In this document: piece by piece, positions 12,401 through 22,923 of the stretch | Numbering within the stretch: position 1 is the first letter of the stretch | How the letters are laid out: each line of letters starts with the position of its first letter | Assembly (NCBI GenBank): GCA_013400155.1 | Contig: VXBM01001312.1 | Span: 124,001 to 188,000, forward strand | Direction of reading: 5' to 3' | DNA length: 64,000 bases | Source: Helopsaltes ochotensis | Taxonomy: Eukaryota; Chordata; Aves; Passeriformes; Locustellidae | Made by a program: the position numbers and the translations under genes | The notes under the pieces: model-generated | What the model was told of the DNA's origin: nothing | The model's input: only the letters and a program-made list of their open reading frames with translations | Database searches by the model: none

Positions 12401-15400
12401 GCAATTTACAATGTGATTTAAAGATCAGAGCACTCTTTGCTGACTTACAGGGATGGCCTGGGGCAGACAAGTGTCATTACCTTTATTAAACCTCCAGGGC
12501 AGCAGATTGAAAGGCGTTCAAGTGAGGTGTGTGGCGGTTTGTGGGGGGTTGACACAACACTGGGAGGGGATGTGGCATTCCCTTTCTTCGCAGAGGAGGG
12601 GAGGAAGGGCTGGGGAAGGCCCACTTGGGCAGCATGTAACTACCACTGGAAGATGTAAGGGAAGCTGGTGGATGCTGATCCTCCCATGGCTTGGCATGTA
12701 CCTGGACATGCTGCACTCAGATGATTCTCCCAGCTGGGATTAATTACCACTTTGATGATGAAGAATGGATCATAAGAATTGCTGCTACTGCCAATGTCAG
12801 AAAAGAATGAGATGAAAGCTATTCGGAATACTCATCTTGCTCATCCTGGACATGCAGGAGGATAAAGGATGAGATTCAGGAAAGCACTTTAGAATGTTCT
12901 CAAGCAAGGCTGAAAAGAGTGATCAGAAAAGCCTATCCTATGTCCCTGGGAGCTGCCCCTCTGCCACGTAATCTGATTACAAGATAATTTCTCATGGGCC
13001 CCTGCCTGTGGAGGATGGCCCACAGAGGTCATTACTGCCCAGCAGTCTGATCTCTCTTGAGAAGAGTTCTCAGATCACTTTCCCATAAACTTAGTAGGAG
13101 CTAGAATTCACATCCCTTTCATCTCACTGTCCTGATTCCCCAGGTCCTGGCCCACATCTCTTACAAAATCTCCCCCCATATATGCTGCACCAGCAAAAGC
13201 ACAATTATTTTAGGGGCAATTATAAGATCCTTCTTGTAAGATCTTTGGAGTGAGGGATGCCCAAAGTAGGGTACACAGTCTTAGTCCAGAAAGGTCTGAT
13301 TGTTGGGTTTAAACAGTTGAGTAATTTTGCCAAAGGAACCAGTGGGCTTACTCCACACTGCTGGAGTAACCGCAACGACTCATTTCTGACTCCCTCCAGA
13401 ATGTTCAGTGCCTGGCAAGAGCAGCTCTACACACTCATCACAAGTATCTCAGCAACCGAAAGTCAGAGTCTGCCTCCAGACATCTAAGAAGAGAGCTTGA
13501 ACCATCAGGGAACCATCAGTTTGAACTTCTCATGGTCCCCTGAGTTGCTCTGGAATGTTACAAAACAGAATGCAGAGATCTTCTTCAGTTAGTATTTCTG
13601 GAACATCTATAAGAATCAGCAGGGTTTCATAAAACCCTCGTGAAGATGAAGACATGGTCCCACAAGGTTCTTCATCACAATTCCCATCCCAAAGAGAGGC
13701 TCCATTCTTTATATCAGCAGTGGTGCAACTCCTTTTGAATATGAATTAATGGTGGGGTTTTTTCACAGAATATTTGAAGCTCTTCTATGTTGTCTTTATG
13801 CTAGTGCTGATAGTGTGATTTTACAAATGGCCTCTGTTGCTGTGAACATAAGCCAGGCTCTGCACTGATGCTGGCGATGCACATTCTAATCCAGCAAACC
13901 ACCTCCAGCTCTCTGAACTTCCAAAATAGGAACTGTCAAACAGTTTTCTGTTCTGTCAAGATTTTGGGAGTCTTTTGGACAAGAAGAGTGTCTCCTAAAC
14001 ATATTCCAGCATTTTCTAAGTATGTACTGGTTTTTAAAGAACTTTTACTAGGTCTTCCAGCAGTATATGGAGGTTTATAGCAATTAAGCACCTAATTTTG
14101 ACAGAATGCCTTCATTCCATCTTCTTTCTTTTTCTCCATCATTAAGGCATCCTGGACACAGAGCCATAAAGATGTGCAATGTAGTGTTTTCTAATATCAA
14201 TTTAACAATCCTTGGATCAACATATGAAAAGAACAAAAATTATAACATATAGATAAATTTTGCATATTCAAAGGCAAGTGCTTATCTGCTGTAAATCCAT
14301 CTGACCCTACATTGCCCAGCAAATATATATGTGCAAGAATTCACACTCAGAAACAGACACAGGAACACAGTGGAAGAACTTAGATCAAGCCACTAGTGCC
14401 AGCATTTTTCTCTAGAGGAAAATCATTTAATGCCTCCAGTTAGAGGCTTCTAGCAGAGCTGAATGACACAATCCATGCTGAGTTGGGGAGACTGGGAAGT
14501 GTCTCTGTGAGCAACTTTCATATATTAGTGCTGCACATACAGCAGTGAAAGTGCAAATAGCATCTGGTTCTCAACACCATTACATCAAGGGGCATCACCC
14601 AACCATTAGTCCAGGTGTTAATCTCTCTTCCAGTAGAAATCAGAAAACACCTGGAATGGGAGAAATCCTTTGGGAACAACAAATCGGAAAAACAGCTTTA
14701 ACTTCAAAATGTGTTTCAAGGCAAGATTTTCAAATGTAACAAATGTCAGAAGCAAGTACCAACCATGAAATTTAAAACACTCAGCAGGTAAGTCTCTGAG
14801 TGCCAGGTCAGCTTTGGGATTTGTACAGATGGAGACAAATGATGCCTTGAAGAGTACCCATTGAGGTGGATAGGATGGAAGGAGGGAGAGGGAATCAAAC
14901 AGGTTGCTAAGGCAGGAGCTGCTGGCTCATGGCCAGGTGGTGAAAGCAATTCCTCTGTGTTACACTCGGACAATACAGTTCCCACTCACAAGCCTGATCT
15001 CCACAGGTACTCCCAAAAGCTACCTGGAAGAAATCTGCCCCGGGGTGTTCCTCGGATAGAGGACTACCAGGATGGATTAGAGCACAGGCATCACAGGACA
15101 CAGCAGAGATGAAGCCAAAGCAGGGAAGGAAGGGACATAGTGAGATAAAGCCAAATGTCCTCTTCAGCTGGATTTTCTTTTCTGGTCAAGACAAATAGAA
15201 AAGTTTTGTTCAACACAAAAGACTGAAGGATATTTTACTCTGCTGGCTGTGCGCCATCTGTAGTCCCAACTGATGTTTTATGATGCCAGCAAGGGGTCTA
15301 CATTGCCATTTTCATTGAGGGCTTCAGGTGTCAGACTTGTACCTGAGGAGTAGTTAGATTTACTCCAGATTTCCCCCATTTTTGCTTGTGTTCATTTATA

Positions 15401-15810
15401 TGTGATTGGCATGCCTCCTTTCATTAAAAACATAAACTCCCCTCCTCATAGCCCTCAGTTTTTGGGTGAGATTAGAAACACAATTATTTTTAACAAGCTA
15501 TATTTCTTTTTCAGAATTCTGACTTTTTCTAGGGGAAAAAAGACCACAATAGCAAAAGGGGAAGCTATTTCAAGAGCACTGACACCTAGCCACTTTCTGT
15601 GGTCCTTTCCCATTCTATTTCCCCATAATCTGCTATCAATTCCTAATCTAGATGAAGGATGTCAAAGGGTAAATACCTGTGTTTCCCCTTTAGTACTTGT
15701 TTTGAACCCATTGTCTATAAATCTACTTCATTTCTATTTGAATCTCCTCCGGTTAAGCACTTCTGCAACCTCCTGGGACAACTAAGTAATAAAAAAATGA
15801 CTACTCACTT
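6478..15810. other. Long stretch without recognised genes or transposons
   Basis: Roughly 9.3 kb of mostly AT-rich sequence. I found only a short CA repeat (7055-7071), a local CpG cluster (about 7975-8165) and A/T-rich runs near 11100 and 12240. None of the open frames has a recognisable domain. Very old repeats or conserved non-coding elements could be hidden here and would need alignment to detect. Confidence 0.5.
7055..7071 (+). repeat. Short (CA)n repeat
   Basis: An interrupted CA run (cacacgcacacacacac) followed by a short C run. Confidence 0.8.
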
Positions 15811-16068
15811 AGAATCATAAAATAATTTAAGTTGGATAAGACATTCAAGATCATTGCATCTGGCCATTTACCCAGCACCGCCATGAAACCATGTCCCCAG
15901 CATTAACCCCCTCATTAACCCAGTACATGCCACTAAACCAAGTGCCACACCTACATGACTTTTAAATACCTCCAGGGATGGTGACTCCACCACTTCCCTG
16001 GGAAGCCTTTTCCAGGGCTTGACAACCCTTTCCATGATGAAATTTTTCCTACCTTGTAAAGAAATACT
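15811..16068 (-). mobile_element. CR1 LINE 3' end
   Basis: Begins with agaatcataaaat, the reverse complement of a CR1 3' tail. Further right, the blocks gactccaccacttccctggg and cttgacaaccctttccatga match the reverse complement of avian CR1 3' UTR sequence. The copy is diverged and 5' truncated. It abuts an older LINE remnant on the same strand, so the two could be one deleted element or two separate insertions. Confidence 0.82.
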
Positions 16069-16084
16069 TTCTGTTTTGAAAAAT

Positions 16085-16962
16085 CTTGATATTTAGAATT
16101 TGGAATGTCACCATTAAGAATTATGCTTTGTTTCCAATCCTTCAACCAGCTTTCAGTGCAAAAAGGATCTATTTCCAGTCCCAGAGCGACATAACTCCTT
16201 TCACAACCTTCAATGTGAAACTCCATCATAAGCTTTTTGCAAATCTACACTTGCTATATCGAAATAAGAATGCACCTTTTATCAGCATGCTTCTTTTATC
16301 ACCCTCCTGGAGCACCATTGGGTGTTCCTCTCTTCACAGAGGGTCTATTGAGTTTCCCCAAAAAAATAATGCTAACCTATGTGGTCAAACGATCCTGTTC
16401 TGCATCAGAGTTTGCCACCTTACCAGGGTTGGAAGTCAGAGGCACTGACTGATAGTGCCTTTCTGGAGCCCTTTTGTGGATAGGAGTTCCACTGAAAATC
16501 CACAAGGTCTCTAGCAAGCTGTTGTTTGTAATGACAACTCATACACCTTGGCCCACAACCCCCTAATTGTGCAGAGGAGATCTTCAGCACTCCCAAATCA
16601 ATGTTATTTCAGTACTTGATACAATGTGGTTTTCTTGTTTAGACTGCTATACCCTGAATCTTCATCTCAACCTTATCTAGCTCTGCTCACCTATTTACGA
16701 AAAGTCTGCTCATGGTCTTCTGTGTTAAGATTGATGGAAAAGATTCACTGATCTTTGCTGCTCTGGCTTCGTCATCTGTAAATGTCCTTTTGATGTGTTG
16801 GTCATCAAGTGCTCCTACCAGTTTCCTGACTGTATTCTTGCTTTTCAGCTTTTTGTTATCCCCCTTCTCCAGGCACACTTCTTTCTTCTGTAGCTCTCTT
16901 ATTTTTCTGTTTACATTTGAACTGCCATGTTTAATGGGTGCTCTGTTCCCTCTTTTGGGCAA
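16085..16962 (-). pseudogene. Ancient LINE (CR1/L2 type) reverse-transcriptase remnant
   Basis: Minus-strand translation gives three blocks in the order expected for a CR1/L2-like LINE. At about 16716-16785 is TDDEARAAKISESFPSILTQ, matching the endonuclease-RT linker form TDDEAMAEKLNEFFASVFT. At about 16211-16262 is VDLQKAYDGVSH, matching RT motif A (xLDFxKAFDxVPH) with its catalytic Asp. At about 16108-16150 is WLKDWKQSIILNG, matching the WLxDRxQRVVVNG block. Stops and frame changes separate them, so it is dead. The 440-bp spacing between linker and motif A is near normal, so much of that part is intact in length. Sequence from motif YADD onward is missing. Confidence 0.75.
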
Positions 16963-18319
16963 TCTCTTCTAGTCTTTTCCCTTTCTGATTATGTTGGGCC
17001 ACACACAGTTTTCATTGCACAACGTTCTTTTATTTTTGCTGGTAGGTTTAGGAGTACAGACCAGATGCATGATGGGCTAGCCATTTGTTTTTTAATAATC
17101 ATGTTACTTTCTTGAGGCTCCACACCTTTTGTATTGTTGTGCTAAATCCTCACTGAACAGTGTGTTACACCTCCACATCCTCAGTCCTTCTGCTTGACTC
17201 ACTGGGGCTTGTGCAGAGCAACTCACCTGGGAGTGTTGCTGCACAGAAAACTGAGATAGGCATATTTGTTTGAATACCTCTGGAACCTGTGAAATTCTGA
17301 CAATTTTTGATGGTTTTCTTTCCTAAAATGAGCGTTTGTGTCTGGTTTGGGTACACATACGGTAAAAACAACTACAAATCTTACAAATCAGACCACTGAA
17401 AAATTAGAAAGACTACAGTATGAATTATTCCATTATTCCTTGGCCCTCCTCAGCTCTTTGTTCTAGGAAGCTGACATCATCGGTTGAAAGAAAAATTGAT
17501 TCTCCATATGTATGAATAATTGTGAGGACGTTTTTTTTTCTTTTATTAATATTCTCTAGCTGTGTGACTTTTCCTATTGCAAATATACACAGGTATTAAA
17601 AGTGATGTGACAATGTATGCTTATAGTTTTAACATTTTAAGGACTTTTTTTAATGCAATTTAGGAACACGGTTACGGTGCTTGATTTGTTGCTGCATCTG
17701 TACAATTAGAAAATAATTGCTGAAAAAGATTGGTATGATAAGGAAACTGAACTCAAAAAATACATATGGTTTACAGGCAAAATTCAATGAAGAGTCTGAT
17801 TAGTTCATGACTTATTTTTATGCTTTTAAAGGCAAATGAATTCAAAGTATTTAGAGAGTGTTTTGTGTCCCAGAAGTCCTGTTAAGACTGAACATGGTCT
17901 TCTACTTTCTGGAATAGTCCTAAAGAAATAAGTGATATGTCACAACCATAAGTGAAGGAATGCTGCGTAGTATAAACAAATTATCAGTAAAACTGAACCA
18001 GCGTTACTTGCCTAATAAATTAATTTTTGGCACATTTTTCACAAACATTAATTTTAATGTCTACATCCTCTGTTTTTATTTCCTAGTGATACAGTCTTAT
18101 GATTGTGACCTCAACAAGGATCTCTATTGATTGTAACCCACAATTGTTTGGCTCCAGTCTCTAACCTGTCAAAACTAAGCCTGTGCCTGGATGTGGGAAG
18201 AATAAAGGAATAAGCCAGAACCACTTAGTGAAAAGTTGTACAAAGAAACAGCCATGACTTTTTACCTGGACAGAATTTTAAGGGAATGTTATTTGAATTC
18301 AAACCCCAGAAGTGAGGTC
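16963..18319. other. Unique AT-rich sequence, nothing recognised
   Basis: No repeat or exon seen. The part nearest 16963 may still belong to the decayed LINE but shows no motif. Confidence 0.5.
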
Positions 18320-18647
18320 TAGCAGACCTAACTTCAGATTAGATATTAAAAGATTAGAAAGAAAAAAAAATCCCAAAACAAACAAACAACAACAACAACA
18401 AAACCACAACAACAACCCCCCCCAACAAATAGGTTCAGGTTTAGACATTAGAAAAACATTTTCAGTGTAAGGGTGATTAGGTATTTTAATAAGTTGCTCA
18501 GGCAGATAGTGGGGTGGAGGGAAGGTGGTCTCTGGAAGTGTCCAAGGGGTGTCTGGATGTGGCTTAGGCACAATCATGGTGGCGCTGGGTTGATGGTTGG
18601 ATTAAAAAATCTTGAAGGTCCCTTCCAACCTTGATGATTCTGTGATT
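18320..18647 (+). mobile_element. CR1 LINE 3' end with internal AAC expansion
   Basis: Contains cagattagatattaaaa, matching the CR1 block TAGATTAGATATTAGGAAAA. It then continues with ctcaggcagatagtggggtg and the tail aaggtcccttccaacc...tgattctgtgatt, a typical avian CR1 3' end on the plus strand. An A-rich/AAC simple repeat (18361-18425) has expanded inside the 3' UTR. No coding part remains. Confidence 0.88.
18361..18425 (+). repeat. A-rich / (AAC)n simple repeat
   Basis: An A run, then caaacaaacaacaacaacaa units and a C8 run. It sits inside a CR1 3' UTR and probably expanded from an A-rich CR1 segment. Confidence 0.9.
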
Positions 18648-19953
18648 ACACAACTTGAGCCACGTCATTCAGCCATCAGCCTTAGAGAGCTCCTCGTGAG
18701 TCAGTCAGGAGCAACAGACAAAACAGGGAGGGTGATTCACCCATCCAGGGGTGCCCATTTCTGTCCCATGACTATGAAAGGGAGCTCACATAATTAATTT
18801 TAGATCCAGCCACCTCTCAGACTTCCAGCTGTACTTGGATTCCACCCCTAAGTTATCTGCAGTGCACCTATACACGCTGGTACAGTTTGCATCATGAGGA
18901 AAGAGTCTTACGCCACAGAGATGGCAAAATGACCCAGACCCCACAAATAACACGCTGTACTGCAGAACTGAGGTTTTGGAGCCCACAGCAGTGTCTTGGC
19001 AGGTGGAGAGATGGATATATGCAGGTGGGCTGCTGGAAAAGTACACAGCTGCCCCTGGTTACATCTGGGCAAAACCACAGGAATTGGTATGAACAGCACG
19101 TGGAGTGTGCAACAGAGCTGAGGGAAAAGTCAGAATCTTCCAAATAAAACCCCTGAGCAAAGGCCAGACATGGTGTCAGATGCCTCAGTTTTCCTTTCCC
19201 ACTTCATTTTTTTTCCCTCAGATGTTGTAAAGTTTCTCAGAGCTGCCAGCTAGAGTATGCCAGAAAGTCCTAATTTTGTTAAAAGAAAATGTTTTTATTT
19301 GTGCCAAGAAAACTGTATTTTCAGCAGCACTGAAGAATTTGGCCTTGGGACCAAATGATGGAAATACCTTCTTCTTCTTCTTACCATATCTGTCCAAGTT
19401 CTAGCAAATCATTTCAGGGCTCCAAGGGTTTCAGTGTTCAAGGATGAATGATATAGAAATGCTAATTAACATACACATTTTAAACAATTCTTTTCAGTCC
19501 TCTTTGAAATTATAGCAGAATTATATTCTTTCCAAAGACAGCACTGGATCACAATTTTTTTTTTGTTACAACATATAGCATAAAGAAACTCTACATTTAA
19601 GAAGCTAATCAGGCTAAGTCACACAAAACTTACAGACTTTTAAAAGGATTGCTATAAAAATGTTATTTAGTGCTTGAATAAAAAAATCTGTTGGTCTGGC
19701 TATCTTTTTGGAGAAAAGGCAATCTTAAAACTTTTGCTTATCAGTGGGGTTCATAGTAATGCAGCCTGCTTATGTATATCAGCTGTAACCTACAACCAAT
19801 GCATTTTTTTAATCGAGCTCCATTCCCATTCTCCAGGATGTTCTAGAGGCATCTGCTGAGACTGTGCTTTAGCACCATCCTAACCTACAAGGCCCTAAGC
19901 AGTACCTGCCTGATGCACAACCAATATGCATATGCTTCTACAGAATGCTTCTA
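18648..19953. other. Unique sequence, nothing recognised
   Basis: Overlapping short open frames on both strands near 18890-19150, none with a recognised domain. A short CTT run lies near 19371-19385. Confidence 0.5.
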
Positions 19954-19990
19954 CATCACAAACACCTAAAATTTTGTGGTGTTTGTGATG
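19954..19990. repeat. Inverted repeat with 13-bp perfect arms
   Basis: Left arm catcacaaacacc and right arm ggtgtttgtgatg are exact reverse complements around an 11-base centre that itself contains AAAATTTT. This could form a hairpin or cruciform. A 13-base direct duplication (atgcttctaca twice) lies immediately to the left. Function unknown. Confidence 0.85.
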
Positions 19991-20049
19991 CCTGAGAACT
20001 CATATCAGAATCCAGGGGATCAATAAATCCTCTGCAGTAAAAACAGTGG

Positions 20050-20535
20050 ATTAAACTTGTTGCACTTCTGGACCAATTTTGGGGACCCAGTTAAAGAAGG
20101 ATATTGCAAAACTGCTACCAAGATGATCAAGGAGCAAGAACTTATGAGATACAGAGAAAGTTGAGGACTTTGGGCTTGTTTTGTCTGGTAAAGGGAAGCT
20201 TAAGAGGGGTCTAATAGCCCCCTTTGAAAAGGCAGATGCAAAGAGCAAACAATTTTTGGCATTGGCAAATGTCTAAAAGAGGTAAGGGCCCAGACTGTAG
20301 CTTAGCAAGGTTAGGCTGAACATCAGGAAAAATTCATCCACCTTGAGGGTAGTGCAAAACTGGAACCAGATAACAGGAGACAGGGAATCCCCATTTTTAG
20401 AGTTGCACCAGACTTTGCTAAACAAGGCCACAGGCAAGTTGATCTAGTGTTGTTGATAGCACCACTTTGAGTGGGAGGCTTGGAGTGGAAACCTCCTGGA
20501 GTCCCTTCCCACCAGTATGTCCGTGAACTTGTGAA
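20050..20535 (+). mobile_element. Old CR1 LINE, 3' ORF2 and UTR
   Basis: Follows the CR1 order on the plus strand: ggaccaattttggggaccca (QFWAP region), aagaaggatattgcaaaact (KKDI block), the RLRG-ALF segment decayed, then caggaaaaattcatccacct, agtgcaaaactggaaccag and a cctggagtcccttccca tail. Strong divergence and loss of the terminal octamers suggest an old insertion. Confidence 0.75.
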
Positions 20536-22389
20536 ATAAACTGTTCAGCCTGTGTGTTACTGGTAGATCTGCCTTCAGCCTGGGGGCTCAGGGTCAAGGC
20601 TGCAGGATATCAGTGCTCTGCTCACACCTGGGGCGGTCTTCACCCTGGTTTAAAGCCTCTTTGGCCTGCAAGGGCCACCACTCAGATCACTCCTGAGACT
20701 AGCACTAAATTCTTACCTCCTGTGAGTGTCTTTGGCAGCATAGGAAAGGTCTGCATGAGTTTATATATGGGTAAACTCATGGCAAGGATCTGTTGCAATC
20801 TCCTGGCAGTTCCTGTCTTGGCTGTCAAGGAGATCTGACTGTCCCCATTGCTCTTCCTGTGACTGTCTCACAAAGAATATATCTGGGACGAGGTTTCAGG
20901 TTGGGATTTTAGTTTTTCTTTGGAGAGGGCTAGAAATCTGGAGCTTCAACCATGCACAGAAACCACCTGCCATCCATACTTTATAATTTGGTTATACTCA
21001 CCAAAGCACTTTCAGCTCAGACAAGTTTATTCAGGGAACCTCAATACTGAAGCAAATTAGGGAAAATAAAATGTATATCTCTCAATATTTTCTAGCCAGG
21101 TCTACTAGTTAGTAAGCAAGCTGGAATCTGGAAGCTTGCAGGATTTATGAATGCACATTATCTCCACAAGCTCCAATGAGAACAGTGACCATAAATCCCT
21201 TCACGCCATTAATACACCACAGAGTGCTATCTGCAGCTCAGCACACTCAGCAGAGCACTGAAGGAAGATGAACATTAGAAGTATTGCTTTCCACTCATCA
21301 CTGGCAAATTACCATAAAGAACTACCCTTAGAGCAACAACAACCAAAGTAGATGATTAAGTATTTGCCTGGAGACATATATACAGCCTGATTATTTAGCT
21401 TAATTATCTCAGAAAAGTGATAAGCCAAAAGTATTGCCTCAGCTACAGCTGCTATGAGATTTCCCTTTCTGACTATAAAGATTTTTACAAGTTTGAATTA
21501 TTTTCTCTATTATATTTTAATCATTTTGAATAAAATATGCAAAGATAAATACAAGTGTCTTTTACCTTTTAAAGCTGATTGTATTTCTTTACACAGGGGA
21601 TTGGAATCCTGACTACATTTCAGTTCAATATTTAACTTCTGTCTACTTAAAATTTACTCTAAAGATAGACCTGATGAATGTATCCATCTTCCTTCCCTGA
21701 TCTGTTTTTCTCCCATGCTGCAACCACCTCGGAGGCAGCTGCATTTCCCTCAACTGCAAAGCTGATCCAAGAACACCTCACACAGAACTTGTCAGAAACA
21801 CAGGGGGTATGAAACAGGCTCTTGTTTTGACAGGAAGCACAGATAGCATCAGATGCAGTCAAAAATACCCTGAGATTTGCTGTTTCAAGGTCTTATTTTC
21901 ACTTGCTGATGATTTTGTCCAACTGTACAATGTTTTTTCACCCTTCAATCTTTCTATCCTTGGTTGATTTTCATTGGAAACTTCCAGCCAAAACATGATG
22001 CTCAAAAAGAGGCTAAGGAACTGCCCTCCCCTCCCACATTAAAATATTTCACACTGCAGCTTTAGCAGTTTCCCATGCTGCAGCACACCCCTGATGTTTG
22101 GAAATGTGGTTTCCCTGTGCTGTGACTAAAAAACCTCCCATAGCTGATGGAGTCAGGTGCCTCTGGAAAACACCATCCACTCTGGCTGAATTTAACATCT
22201 AAATTCCCTAAAGCCCTAGAATTGCTGGAATTGTAAATGATGTTCCCAGAGCAGGACCTCTGATCACCCCAGCACCCACCACAGACCAATCTGCCATGGC
22301 AGCTACTCAAAAACAGGAAATTAAACATACCCTTTCTACCACAGCTGGAGTACAGCTGGGACACCCAGCTCCCCACACTGGGGTCCTGG
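20536..22389. other. Unique AT-rich sequence, nothing recognised
   Basis: No repeat, RNA gene or exon-like segment that I can support. Confidence 0.5.
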
Positions 22390-22483
22390 TGTCAAACCTG
22401 GAGTGACACCGTGGGCTCCTCTGATGCCTTGGGAAGGCTGACCTGGAACAGAGACTGGACAAAGCTAGAGAATAAAGTCGATA

Positions 22484-22489
22484 TTTATT
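22484..22489 (-). terminator. Poly(A) signal of the 22.4-kb LTR
   Basis: AATAAA on the minus strand, about 110 bases downstream of the TATA box and followed by a T/GT-rich segment, as expected for the R/U5 boundary. Confidence 0.65.
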
Positions 22490-22596
22490 GAAGGGCCTTT
22501 AAGGGTACCTTGGGCAGGACAAGAGCCTGACCAGGGCTTCACCCAAGGGGAACTTAAAATGGTCAGAAAACGGATGACTGGTCATGAGGTCTTACA

Positions 22597-22623
22597 CTTT
22601 TATAACTTTTGGTTCATTTGCAT
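22597..22623 (-). promoter_or_regulatory. Octamer plus TATA box of the 22.4-kb LTR
   Basis: Minus strand: ATGCAAAT (22616-22623) followed 11 bases later by TATAAAAG (22597-22604). Both are close to consensus, so this LTR promoter could still be recognised. Activity is unproven. Confidence 0.65.
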
Positions 22624-22923
22624 GTTGGGGTTTAATTGTCCAGTTACTGCTTTGGGTTGTGAAGTATCATCTTTCTTCTTTTCTTTCTTCAATCCGCTGT
22701 TGTTTATGCTTTTGGGCCTGAAAGTTATACTTGTTGTCCTCAGTCTTCATCGGAAAAGGGATTTGTTTTGTCCAACTACTCTGTGAAGAGAGCTTTACCA
22801 GCACTTAATATGAGGCTCAGAACTACATCCCTAGGCAGCACAGAATCTGAAAATCATGAAAGCTAACACTTAAGGCATCACCTCTCCTTCCAGGGCCAGG
22901 CTCCTCCTGCCGGGAGGTCAACA

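Larger units (their letters stand above)
22390..22923 (-). mobile_element. Solo LTR, passerine ERV (minus strand)
   Basis: On the minus strand this reads as a full LTR. It starts TGTTGACCTCC and ends with the complement of TGTCAAACCT, giving imperfect inverted ends TGT..ACCT. U3 carries an ATGCAAAT octamer (22616-22623) and TATAAAAG (22597-22604). An AATAAATATCG poly(A) region follows at 22479-22489, then a GT-rich U5. The R/U5 wording (AATAAATATCGACTTTATTC) is familiar to me from songbird ERV LTRs. No matching second LTR, primer-binding site or internal genes are in the window, so it is solo. I could not confirm a target duplication. Confidence 0.75.
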
